The notes below the pieces were generated by a model. The model was not told the DNA's origin, did no database searches, and saw only the letters and a list, made by a program, of their open reading frames with translations. A stretch of DNA of 64,000 nt from contig NW_006497600.1 of NCBI RefSeq assembly GCF_000471905.2, positions 617,024 through 681,023 of the forward strand. The letters are read 5' to 3'. The position numbers and the translations under genes are program-made. The number at the start of each line of letters is the position of its first letter. Position 1 is the first letter of the stretch. Positions 10,071 to 20,680 of the stretch are shown piece by piece. Source of the DNA: Amborella trichopoda. Lineage: Eukaryota > Streptophyta > Magnoliopsida > Amborellales > Amborellaceae.

Positions 10071-10410
10071 GACTCGGCAAGTTGCGTTTATATCCAAATC
10101 TTGAGCACGAATACTATTTGGATCTAGATCCGATAATACTTTTCGGGAGGGGTAGAGCCGATCAGGGTTCGGGTATGAGTCAAAAAATTGGACTCGGCAA
10201 GTTGGGTCTATATCCAAATCTTAAGCACGAATACTATTTGGATCTAGATCCGATAATACTTTTCGGGAGGGGTAGACCCGATCAGGGTTCGGGTATGAGT
10301 CCAAAAATTGGATTCGGCAAGTTGGGTCTATATCCAAATCTTGAGCACGAATAGTCGAATAGTATTTGGATCTAGATCCGATAATACTTTTCGGGTTCCC
10401 ATATATATAT
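10071..10410. repeat. 120-bp tandem repeat, nearly three copies, derived from a GGTGGCA-family interior
   Basis: Copies start at 10071, 10191 and 10311 (GACTCGGCAAGTTG or GATTCGGCAAGTTG), so the period is exactly 120 bp. Each unit holds AATACTATTTGGATC and AATACTTTTCGGG. The third copy has a short internal insertion (GTCGAATA) and breaks off near 10410. Because 120 is a multiple of three, open frames run through the array on both strands, but nothing suggests a protein. Confidence 0.9.
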
Positions 10411-11807
10411 AACTTTTGTGTCAAGTTCAGTCTTACTTTTAATTTGTAGAGACAAGTCTTTGGCTCGGATCTTCTCTTGCAATCCACTCCACATTGACCA
10501 TCTCTTTTATTATCACCACAGCCCTTTTCCAACGATTTGGTGCCACCAACATGAATTCTGGTCTGGTGTGCAATTTTTGTTTTCTCTCTCCGAACGAAAT
10601 TGACCACTCCAAAATGAAAGAAAACCACTTCATTATTTAGCTTCAGACATTGAGTTCCTTTGCTCGTGTAAACCGTTGGGGGTTCTTTGTCCTTTCTTTT
10701 TGCTTTGCTTTAAATCATGAATGTGGCCAACATGTTTACCCAAAAAGAGTGTGGCCATCGTCATCCCACCAAGAGATTCATGATTAATTCTCCTAACTTT
10801 CTTCGAGTCGTAAGTGACCCACTTCTTTTATCATGTAAACTTCTTTGGAGCGCATAGCTTGGATTTGAACCGGACTCGGGAAATATTGGTGCCAACCAGC
10901 GCCCTCATACTTCAGTTGCATGACTTCTATTTTTTTTGACACCTTCAAAATTACTAATCGTTTTAAAAATAGATAGGGGCTTATATTCATCATTGTATTA
11001 CCCAAAAAAAAAAAAAATTGGCATGGTATCCGTTCTCATTGAACTACCCAAAAAAATTAACAAGGAATTGTTTCAAAGATGGGTGGTTAAAGTAGTGGGA
11101 CGCCACAATGTGATATTTTGCATTCCACTCCTACTATGGATAAAGGACTTCACAGTTGAATTACCCCAAAAAGAGAAAAAAAAGGAAAAAAAAGATGCAA
11201 TCATCTTTCTTATAACACATATTGCCGACTAACCTATTAATAAGTTGCATATCCTTTCCACTATTGTTTTTTCCACGTGCGAAATCGTTGATTTCTCAAT
11301 TGTCATAATTGGAGAAGCCAAATTTTCCGATGCCGTAATTGATTCTTAGTATTTCTGATACACATGTAGAATACTCAGTCATAGATAGTTTTTTTATATA
11401 GTATATAAAAATGGGAAAAATTAAAATACATATATTTTAAAAAATACTGAAAAATTAGAGGAGTAAGAAAATTTCATCTAGGATTATATCAGGAATTAAA
11501 TAAACATTAAGGAATAAAACATAAAGATATAACATTAATAAAACATGAAATATAGCACTATGGCGACAAAAGAATGATATATGTTTTACATCTCAAATTC
11601 TATAGTTTGGTTATAATTAATTTTAAAAACAAAGACAAAATTATTGGGCGGTGTAGGTGGTATAACCACCAAGCCCGGAGTGAGCGACAGCCTAGGTCAT
11701 GGGTATAATTCTCAAAAGTTCACTTATGTGTAATATTCAATGTTTATTATTTGTTTTATCCATAAGCCATTTTGGTAGACTGGCTTAATCTCGCTGCCTG
11801 AGTTCCT
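10411..11807. other. Intergenic, no gene recognised
   Basis: No coding region supported. Poly-A patches near 11005 and 11175. A segment at about 11645-11710 with AAGCCCGGAGTGAGCG resembles a SINE or tRNA-like relic, but weakly. Confidence 0.35.
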
Positions 11808-12000
11808 ACTAACATGTTGACACTTTCACACGATCATGCTACGACACGTATTAACATATGACAACATTCCCACTAACATGTTGACACTTACACACGATCA
11901 TGCATCGACACGTATTAACATATGACAACATTCCCACTAACATGTTGACACTTTCACACGATTATGCATCGACACGTATTAACATATGACAACAATATTT
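11808..12000. repeat. 64-bp tandem repeat, three copies
   Basis: Units starting AACATGTTGACACTT lie at 11811, 11875 and 11939, a 64-bp period, and end ATATGACAACATTCCCACT. Each contains CGACACGTATTAACA. The third copy continues into the longer duplicated segment described next. Confidence 0.9.
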
Positions 12001-12563
12001 ATGAAGTACTAGTAACACTGCCCTAGTATCTCTACTCATCCTCAATGTAGGGTGTGTTTTTACCGAGAAAGACTGCTTTGGGGTGTAATTGGAAACAAAA
12101 CGTTACTGCGGCCAATGATATTGGGGCTTCATGTAGGTACTCTTTAATTAGGGGAAAAGCATAGAGATAACCTGAGTTTAAATCCTATTAGGGGTTGCTG
12201 GCAGTTTTATTTTTGTTAAAAAAAGGGATACTTCATGGCTGATTTATACTATCAATAGTTTTTTTCAAAAAAATAAAATAAAATGGCGACACTTTTAATA
12301 GAAGTGTTGACATGTAGTACACACATAGAAAAACAACAAATATGTACATGCATCGACACGTATTAACACATGACACAACAATATATATGAAATATCTCAG
12401 TAACACTGCCCCCTAGCTTCTATACTCATCCTCAATGTAGCAAAAGTTTGAATTTGGTTGTGTTTATACCGAGAAAGAATGCTTAGGGTGTAACTGGAAA
12501 CAAAACATTAGTGAGGCCACTAATATTGGGGGGCTTCGTATAAGTGGGCTTTGGTTAGGGGAA
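11964..12563. repeat. About 200-bp segment duplicated at 11964-12158 and 12352-12563
   Basis: Both copies read GCATCGACACGTATTAACA, then GTAACACTGCCC, ACTCATCCTCAATGTAG, TACCGAGAAAGA, GGAAACAAAAC and TAGGGGAA, in the same order with substitutions and small indels. About 190 bp of unrelated sequence separates them. No coding role is seen. Confidence 0.75.
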
Positions 12564-13356
12564 TCATATAAAAATAAATAACTATTTTGTATGGGAAGGT
12601 TTTTGAAGGAAATTGTGGAAGGTATGACACTGAGCATGCTCAAAGTCCAAATAATTTTTTTGAACTTTATATTACAGTCTAACCTATTAAAATTCTTATG
12701 TGCGGGTAAGGGTAATTGTGAACTTCTTTCACCAAATGTAAATTGTTTTACACAATATTTAAAAACATTAGTAAGTTAGATTGGTAATGACTAATCTTGA
12801 TCAAATTAGGAGGGTGGTGATCAGGTTGATTCCCTCTTGAAATTAAGAATCAGCTAGATATAGGTAGGATCACCCAATTCAGTCAGAGACCGGGCAATTT
12901 GTCAAGAAAATAATTAGGCGATTCCAGTGCTTCCTTCTTTTTTTTCTACATTAGACATTCTCATTGTTTTTGTTCACTTCTACACCAAAAATCACAAAAA
13001 TTAATTTCAAAATTTTCATTTTGAGCCCTCTTGCATTCCATACAACAGCTTTGTCTATCAAAAACCAAAATCACTGTGATTGAGAGCCTAAAATGGACCT
13101 TTTTTAAACTAAAATTCAAAATATTCAATTTCTCACTCATTTTTTCACGAAATTCCATCAAATTGTTCATACCCTATCAATCTACAATCGCCCAGCACAA
13201 AAAATTTCTAAGATTGGATTTGGGTTTTCTTTTTATCTCATTTTTCTTGCCTTTCACTATTTTATTTTATTATCCTCTGGATTTCTATCTATTTATCTCA
13301 AGAAAATGGTTTTTATTTATTTTTATCATTTTTAAACTACACCATATTTTATTGAA
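12564..13356. other. Intergenic, no feature recognised
   Basis: AT-rich. Open frames at 12591-12779 and 13031-13438 have no recognisable domain, and the second runs into a transposon, so both are discounted. Confidence 0.4.
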
Positions 13357-13722
13357 GGATGAAATTTCTATAAGGCCTAGGCTGTATGGAAAACCAAATA
13401 AAGCCTCACCTCACTTTTGGCAACAGAAATCTCCATGATGACTCTAAAATCAATTTCCAATACTGACAACAAATTTTGAAATTAAAAAAATCGTGCAGAT
13501 CTTTAAACACTTATTTTTAAGGTGAATGAACAGTCTAGATAATTCTTTAAATTATACATTATTTTTAGAGCTTGAAATCTTAATTTATTTTTATAACCAT
13601 ATTGTTCAAGCCGAGATGATCGATGTAAAGGTTTTCCAATGCTTGAATTGTAATTTTTGATGAGTTATGAGGTGAGGCTTTACCTATTTTGATAGGGCTG
13701 CAGCCCTATCAACCCATTTTCC
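13357..13722. mobile_element. Family-P MITE copy 6 (C-type ends), 9-bp target duplication
   Basis: It begins GGATGAAATTTCTATAAGG and ends CAACCCATTTTCC. TTTATTGAA flanks it at 13348-13356 and 13723-13731. The right end carries a perfect 22-bp palindrome at 13690-13711 centred on GGGCTGCAGCCC. Inverted ends share AAAGCCTCACCTCA and TGAGGTGAGGCTTT. It lies about 870 bp upstream of the SKS start codon. Confidence 0.85.
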
Positions 13723-13731
13723 TTTATTGAA

Positions 13732-14595
13732 TCTATGCTCCTATTAGGTGAAATCAAAAGATGAAAATTGAATTTTGTCAAATTTTGAGCTTATTTTTTT
13801 AGTTTGATTTAAATTAACTTTTGTTTTATTTATAACTATTTTATGAAATGATTGATTCTATCTTTGTAAATAGTTGATTTGTGTTTTTAAATCATTTTCA
13901 AAGACAATTTATTTAATCTCTGGTTATGTAGAAACGAAATTTCACCAAGATGATATAGTTCATCCTTTTTTTTTACCTTAAATTTTAGTTCATTTCTCTG
14001 TTTTCTACTTTTTGGCCTCTAGCATCGGCCATTTTTTCAACATTTTACTACAGTGTTTCAATCTATCATTTTCTCTCACTGCTGGACCAATTTCGACAAT
14101 GTTTCATTTGGCTGTTTTTTTCCACAAATTTGGATAGATCATCGATAGATCAAAAACCAGAAATCTAAATCTATCCCTCGAGGGGCCCATTAAGATATAG
14201 ATCCATTTGCAAAACACTGGTCTTATAGTATACTGTCCCATTTGTCAAAAATAAAAATTAAGGTAAAAATGCTATTCAGGTGAATCCAACAATATGGACC
14301 CACTTCTAGGCATGGCGCATCGATCCGGGTCGCGACGTGCCGGCCCAGTCGCAACCCACTCTGATCTATGCTTCTCTCCTTGGAAGAGCCGGCTTTGTAG
14401 AGTCCAAAGTGGACGGCCCTTGTTTTGAACGGTTTTTTTGTATGTCTTGTTTGGCTCTTCTCTTTACCCTCTGCTTTCCAAAACTTCACTCTCTCCTTAC
14501 ATCTGAGACTACCATACAAGTGTTGGAGGTTGCATCAAGGCGAAAGTTGTGCACAACTCCACCTCCTTTCGAGCTGAATCTTGCCAACTCGGTCC
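13732..14595 (+). promoter_or_regulatory. Upstream region of the SKS gene
   Basis: Between the MITE and the ATG no coding region is seen. I could not identify a convincing TATA box or known operator. Sequence becomes less AT-rich after about 14290. Confidence 0.3.
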
Positions 14596-17500
14596 ATGGA
14601 TCTCCCCAGTCGAGCTCGACTGGTTCTTTTGTGTGTGTCAATCTTCATTTTCTTGGATGGTGTTAGCAGTATTGATATATTTCTCGATTGGAATGTCTCT
14701 TCGGATTTGACAATCGCTCCTGTTGGACAAAAGCAACTGGTAAGAAAAGAAAGGAAATGGAGAGATTCATTGAAAGAAAAGGCTTCAATGGTGATCCTAA
14801 GCTGCATTTCACCATGTATATATACTTTTAGTTAGAGGCTGAGTGCAACAATTAATGGATTTTGTAGGTTATAACCATCAATGGCATGTTTCCTGGCCCT
14901 CTCATCAACTGCACCACCAACGACTTCATCCACGTGAACATATTCAACAATCTTGATGAGCCTTTCCTCATGACATGGTACCTTTAACATCTTTTACAGC
15001 CAATGTTCAATAACAACACTTGGACTCAGGATTCGATAGGGCCCCCAGTCTGAGTTATCTGTACAGACTCAGCCGAGTCTGTACAAGTAATAATAATAGA
15101 ACATAGGAACCAGCAGAGTTTGCCTGGTTCCTTATAGACTTGGCACCTTGCTGAGTCCGAGTAGGCTAGACCGAGTTTTAGAGCATTGTTTTCGGCAAGC
15201 TCCCAATGAATTGCTTGATCAAGCTCACATGGCCATGGTGTTTAAAACTTTAAAGCATTTTATATAGGGGAATGATAGAAAGTCTCATTCCGAGAACCAG
15301 AAATTTATAAGGGACAAGGGTATTTGTAAGGCCTTTTCTTTACCCAAATGAGATAAAAAATTGAATTTAGGTTACAAGTCTATATTATACCCTTCACAAA
15401 TGGCAAAAGTACAACCCCCCCCAAAAAGAAAAAATCCATATTGTCTATTTTGTTTTTTTTGATAGATTGAGGACTCAAAATCTATTTTAAACCAAGCAAA
15501 CCCAATTCTGCCATAGACAAATAGATTTGGAGCTCTGAAATTTTTCAAATTTAATTGATCTAGTGACTATAGATAGCAGTCAAGATGGACCGTTTTTAGG
15601 GTTTCAAACTTATTTGTTTTCATGGAATCTTGTTCTTGCATGCGGAAAGATGGATCTGCATGTTTTTTTTTTTTGTTCCTCCGCTGTACATCAAGATGGG
15701 TTCTAGTAAGATAATAAATGCAAGCCTACACATGTACATTGTAGACCACACCAAGGCATAATTTTCAAAAGACTCTTTATACTACAATGCTTGACCATCC
15801 AATTTTAAGGATGGACAGCCTACAAGCTGTTAGTACTTTTCTTGAAACCGAACAAGTACGACAGTGAGCTGTTAGTACCTTGTTTGAAACCAAACAAGTA
15901 CTACCGGATGTTTTTCCTCGTCAAATTATGCTATAAGGAATTCTTTTCCTAAATATGCCCAAGTTCCTTATTCAACATGAGCAATGAATGAGAATGAAAG
16001 ACATGAGTTTACAGGAATGGAATACAACAAAGGCTAAACTCTTGGCAAGATGGGGTCTCAGGAACAAACTGCCCCATCCAGCCAGGGACAAACTGGACAT
16101 ATGCATTTCAGACTAAGGATCAGATCGGCAGCTTCTTCTACTTCCCCTCCACCCTCTTCCAAAAGGCGGCTGGTGGATTCGGACCCATTAGAGTCAATAA
16201 TCGTATCGTTATTAATGTTCCCTTTGATAAGCCTGCGGAAGAATTCGACGTCCTCATCGGAGACTGGTACTTCTACGAGTACAAGGCATGATCACTCAGC
16301 CTGTCACCTCTTAATTCCATGAACTCTCTCTAACTTGTTTTCTTTTCTTTACTATGCTGTAATTAAAACGGATTGAACCCTTGACCTCTCTAACCTAAAC
16401 TGATATGCCTACCACTAAGCTAAAACTCAAGGGACACTCTTTTTCCTTCTTTTATTTTCAGACTGTGTCTTACTTTTAATACCTTATGTATTTCTATTAG
16501 CTTTCTCTTTTTCCTTTATTTATGTTTTTTGTTTTCTTGATTTTGATTTCCTTCTGCTCTGAACAGAATGCACGAGAGATTTTAAGCACTGGTAAGTATG
16601 ATATGGGCCTTCCGCAGGCCATTCTTATCAATGGGAAGGCACCCTATAACAACCCATGGTCCAAAGAACATGAAATCTTCACTGTAACCCAAGGTACAAC
16701 ATAGATACAATTACATACTAGTCAAATAGTCATGTCGCATCCCGCACATCCAGAGAGTGGTTAATTACACAATCATAATCACCCGATTTTATACCTAGTT
16801 GTTGAGGGTGATTGTAAGTTTGTACTAAAAGTAAACAGTCTAATTGTATACTTTTTCTTTACAAACATCTGTACATCGAAAAATATGAAAAGATCCATAT
16901 GGTCATACAACAACCATGATCATGTGTTTGTCACTTTGCAATCAAAGATTTGAGGGTGATGGAGAGAGATTGGTGACATACAACTAAATTATTGAGAAAG
17001 GCTGGGGCCCACCCCCCTCTATCATTTTCCAATGATCTGATGGTGATAACCTCATGACCATGGTGTTACTATGACCAAATATGGTGTTATTATGATAAAA
17101 AAAGACCAAAATACCCTTACACCTTAACCTTCTTTGTTTTTTCTTTTTGCAATATAACAATTTTAAGTTTTTAACCAAGTGGAATAATGTTGGTATATGC
17201 AGGCCAGACGTATAGGTTCAGGATATCAAATGTGGGCTTAAATATGACTTTGAATTTTAGGATTCAAAACCACAAAATGAAGCTAGTTGAGACTGAAGGG
17301 TCCTATACAAGCCAAATCATGTTGGATTCTTTGGATGTGCATGTTGGCCAATCCTACTCAGTACTAGTCACTGCCGACCAAAATGCTGGGAACTATTTCA
17401 TGGTTGCCTCACCTAGACTGGTGACTACCGCAGATAACCCTAACTTGATGGGCATTGCTGTGCTACACTATGACAGTAGCACCACTGCTCCAATTGGCTC

Positions 17501-20034
17501 TTTGCCTGTAGGGCCTGACCAACTTGATCAAGAATTCTCAGTAAACCAAGCCAGATCCATCAGGTAGTTCTATTTTCCTTCATCACTTTCATATTTACTG
17601 GCTAATACCTAGGGTTTTTGAGTAGTCGAGTTAGATGAAAAAACATTGGTTTGGGTAAAAACCCAAACTACCAATATGCTTTGCTGCAAACGGGTCAAAG
17701 AAACTGGTTTTGCCGGCAAATACCTGAATTCAAGGGGTAAAAACCCGTTTTTACCAAAAACTAGTCAAAACTGATATCTAAATAGATTTTCTTTAAGTAG
17801 ACATACCTCTAAGTACTGATTATTGCCTCGGCTAGTTTGGTTCAAAGTAAAAACTGAGTTTTACGATAACCAGTCAAAACTAATATTTGATCAATTTTAG
17901 CTTATCGGATTAGCCGGTTTTAAACAATTCGACCAACATAATGAAGTTGGGTAGATTTTTTTTAATATATATTTTATTTTAAATTACTATAGTTATTTTT
18001 CTTTAATTTTTTTCTAAAATAAATTCTAACTAGTTTGACCAGTGGTTAAATGGTTTTGAATTAACCAAACCCCACACCAGTTCGATGGCCAATCCAATCC
18101 TGATAAAACTGATTAGGGGTGTGGTTTTACCAAAATTCCATATGGCTGTGCCTTTACCAAAATCCCACAGGTTTTGATCTTCCTTTTAGACCATTACACA
18201 AGAGTATTTCAGTATCAATTCATTCTACTCTAAAAATTATTCTTAGTGCCCTTCTAAGTTGGTGTGGTCATTTTTCCTTAGAAATTGATGTATTGTTTTA
18301 AGACCATCCTCTTCTCTCTTGATGTTAAAAGGACAGTGTTGTTTAGGTTTTAACCATTTCTTTGCTTGTAGGTGGAACATGACCACAGGAGCAGCTAGAC
18401 CCAACCCTCAAGGCACATTCAATGTAACCAACGTGACCATAAATCAAACTTTCATACTCCATAGCTTCCCAGTTGAGATAGAAGGCAATACTCGCTTCAC
18501 TGTAAACAACATCTCCTACCTAACACCCACCACACCACTCAAGTTGGCGGACCACGCTCTCAATGGTTCAGGGGTCTATATACTTGATGCCTTCCCCACC
18601 AATGCAGTTAGCCCTGTTGCTGCCATTAACACATCTGTTGTCACTGGCATTCATAAAGGATGGATCGAGATCGTTTTCGCTAACAATGCGCCACTTGTAG
18701 ACACTTGGCACTTGGATGGTTTCGGATTCTACGTCGTGGGGTGAGTAGCGACAGAGAATATTTGTGTGCATGCATGTGTTAGAGAGAAAGTGAGAGAAAG
18801 AGAGAGGATTCGATGTCATCTAGGGGCTTTGGGGTTGTTATTTACTTAGAAAAATAAACAATTATCTATAAGACTATTTACTTTTGGCACAAAGAAGTCA
18901 CATTCATCATTGGCTGTTGGATGTGAAATTGGGCAGCTGGGAGTGAGACTGACCAGTCTCAAAGTTTCAAAGGAAAATTTTCAGATTTTGTGACAAACAT
19001 TAAGTTGTCTGATTTCACATTTAACGATTATTAATGATTATGACTTTATTGTACCAATGATAACAGGTCTTATATAATACAAATTCCTATTTATTCATGG
19101 AATGTGAAACAAAAGGTTTCTTCCCACATGTTTATGCTTTGAGAAAGTATTTCTGATCCATATGACTACAGATTTTCAATGGTCTTAAGTCTGTATCACC
19201 TTCCAATCCCTAGAATCGGTGACAAAGAGAAAGAGTTGGAATCTCTCTCTAGGGTCCTATCATGTCCTGGTGGGGTAACCTTTCCCAGCATCAATTTCTA
19301 TCCATTGATGGGATGATCAAGTGACTCGTACTGTAACAAATTTTTGGAAATGTATAATATGATCCATATGATGGGGACTACAAAGGGAGGGCGGGACGTT
19401 CAATTGAGTTAATCCCATACTTTAGTGGAATCCCCTCCATCATCACCATCCAATCCACTATTGGAATGGTGATAACCTCATAGACATGGAGTTATTATGA
19501 TCATATGGATCGACTTATAAGCACTCCAGATTTCATGTGGTTATAATGTGGATCAACGTATGCTTTTCCTTTCATTAATGGATGGTCACACAGAATTCTA
19601 TGGTGGTGGTGTAGATTTGGAGAAGGGGTGTGGAGCAAAGAATCACGTGCAACTTACAATCTGTTCGATCCGGTGGTGCGCTCAACTGTACAGGTATGTG
19701 AGCATCCTTGGTGCCGTACGATCCTCCACGTATGGGTCATATATGGTTTACTCCTTGTACAATATGCTCCCGCACGCTCTTTTTCTAATCTTGATTCGGT
19801 GATGATGTGAAGGTTTATCCAGCAGGATGGACGGTGATTTATGCATTTTTAGACAATCCAGGGATGTGGAACCTAAGGTCTCAACGATTACAGAATTGGT
19901 TTTTGGGCCAAGAATTGTATATCAGAGTACACAATGATGACCCGAACCCGGCCAAGGAGCGCCCTCCGCCAGATAACCTCCTGACATGCGGTAAGTGCTT
20001 TCTTTCTCTGCGTTTCTGTCCTCGGCGGTGGTGA
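14596..20034 (+). CDS. SKS: SKU5-similar (SKS) multicopper-oxidase-like protein, 8 exons, 560 aa
   Basis: Exons: 14596-14739, 14868-14977, 16015-16285, 16567-16693, 17203-17563, 18372-18740, 19615-19693, 19813-20034. Phases agree throughout. The product is secreted: a hydrophobic signal peptide covers about residues 8-25. Three cupredoxin domains follow, with VITINGMFPGPLIN, NSWQDGVSGTNCPIQPG, AILINGK, TYRFRISNVG and NPGMWNLRSQ (about 502-511). Copper ligands of ascorbate oxidase are gone: TWNGI replaces HWHG, TWHLDGFGFYVVG keeps one histidine (about 451), and MWNLRSQ replaces the HCH motif. This is the pattern of pollen-type SKS proteins, thought to act at the wall or membrane without oxidase chemistry. 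There is no C-terminal GPI signal. Intron 3 is GC-AG. The tail after TCG (KCFLSLRFCPRRW) is unusual and abuts a repeat; a GTAAGT donor-like site at 19991 could alter it. Confidence 0.9.
16286..16566 (+). other. GC-AG intron (SKS intron 3)
   Basis: The exon ends TACAAG and the next bases are GCATGATC; the acceptor is CTGAACAG at 16561-16566. Using GC keeps phase 0 and joins DWYFYEYK to NAREILSTGKYDMGLP, which has the length expected in this family. The nearest GT (in GGTACTT, 16267) would create a TGA stop at the junction. GC-AG introns are a known minority class. Confidence 0.75.
16365..16440 (-). repeat. tRNA-like SINE fragment in SKS intron 3
   Basis: On the minus strand TAGCTTAGTGGTAGGCATA (16409-16427) fits a pol III A box and GGGTTCAATCC (16371-16381) a B box, about 30 bases apart. 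The body and tail of a SINE were not delimited. It is not a functional tRNA: no acceptor stem was found. Confidence 0.45.
18863..19078. mobile_element. MITE with about 75-bp inverted ends in SKS intron 6
   Basis: The left arm (TATCTATAAGACTATTTAC, CACATTCATCATTGG, GGATGTGAAATTGGG) pairs imperfectly with the right arm (CTGATTTCACATTTAACG, GTACCAATGATAACAGGTC). Related copies are at 33314-33539 and 60952-61180. Not coding. Confidence 0.6.
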
Positions 20035-20330
20035 CTCAGACTCGGCTGAGTTACGTGGCCTCGTCCATACTATATACCGATGTTCTATATATACTTATAT
20101 TTACAGTGTTTTAGGACTCAGCCGAGGTAATTCGCACTCGGCCGAGTTACTTGGCTAACTCGGCCACGCCCATACTATGCATTAATTTTTTATATATAAT
20201 TGTATTTGCAATTTTAGTTTTTTGACTCGGCCGAGTTACTTGGCTAACTCGAGGCAACTCGGGCTCGCCTATACTATGCATTGATTTTCTATATATAATT
20301 ATATTTGCAATTCTATTCACACTGCATTTA
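20029..20330. repeat. About 95-100-bp degenerate tandem repeat touching the SKS stop codon
   Basis: Three imperfect units begin GACTCAGACTCGGCTGAGTT (20034), GCACTCGGCCGAGTTACTTG (about 20131) and GACTCGGCCGAGTTACTTG (about 20223). Each carries CATACTATGCATT or a variant and TATATAATTGTATTTGCAA-like sequence. The palindrome ACTCGGCCGAGT is in the last two. A related piece is at 20585-20670 and another at about 15040-15180. Confidence 0.7.
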
Positions 20331-20577
20331 AGTGGCATTAAAAAATTGGAGTTTTTTTTATTTGATTAAAAAACCTTAAAAAATTGGATTTTTTTTATTT
20401 TATTAAAAAAAACTACGCACTCACCCAGTTATGCGCAATGGGCAGGACTTGAGGCCTCGACCTCGACCTCTCATAAAGGCGCCTCAACAATTTACCAGTA
20501 CGTTGCTTGCATAGTGCTATTATACATAGGTATTTCATTATACAAAAACCTTATTTACTTTTATTATTTCTTTTTTT

Positions 20578-20680
20578 TAGCACGACATGAACTCGCTCGA
20601 GTTATTCTGACTCGGACTCGATCGAGTAACTCAACTCGACCAAACTCCGAGTACGATGGTCGAGTCGATTTTTTTAACAT
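20578..20680. repeat. ACTCG-rich repeat fragment
   Basis: Contains ACTCGCTCGAGTTATTCTGA, CTCGATCGAGTAACTC and CGAGTACGATGGTCGAGTCG, related to the palindromic units next to the SKS stop. Confidence 0.5.

Noticed and set aside
10082..10628. Open frames of 90 and 135 residues on both strands
   Set aside because: They arise because the tandem unit is 120 bp, a multiple of three; residues simply repeat and match no protein.
10071..12000. CRISPR-like array
   Set aside because: The repeats are direct tandem copies without unique spacers, and this is a plant nuclear sequence.
16050..16322. A 90-residue plus-strand frame overlapping SKS exon 3
   Set aside because: It is a shifted frame of the real exon, which encodes the cupredoxin sequence NSWQDGVSGTNC in another phase.
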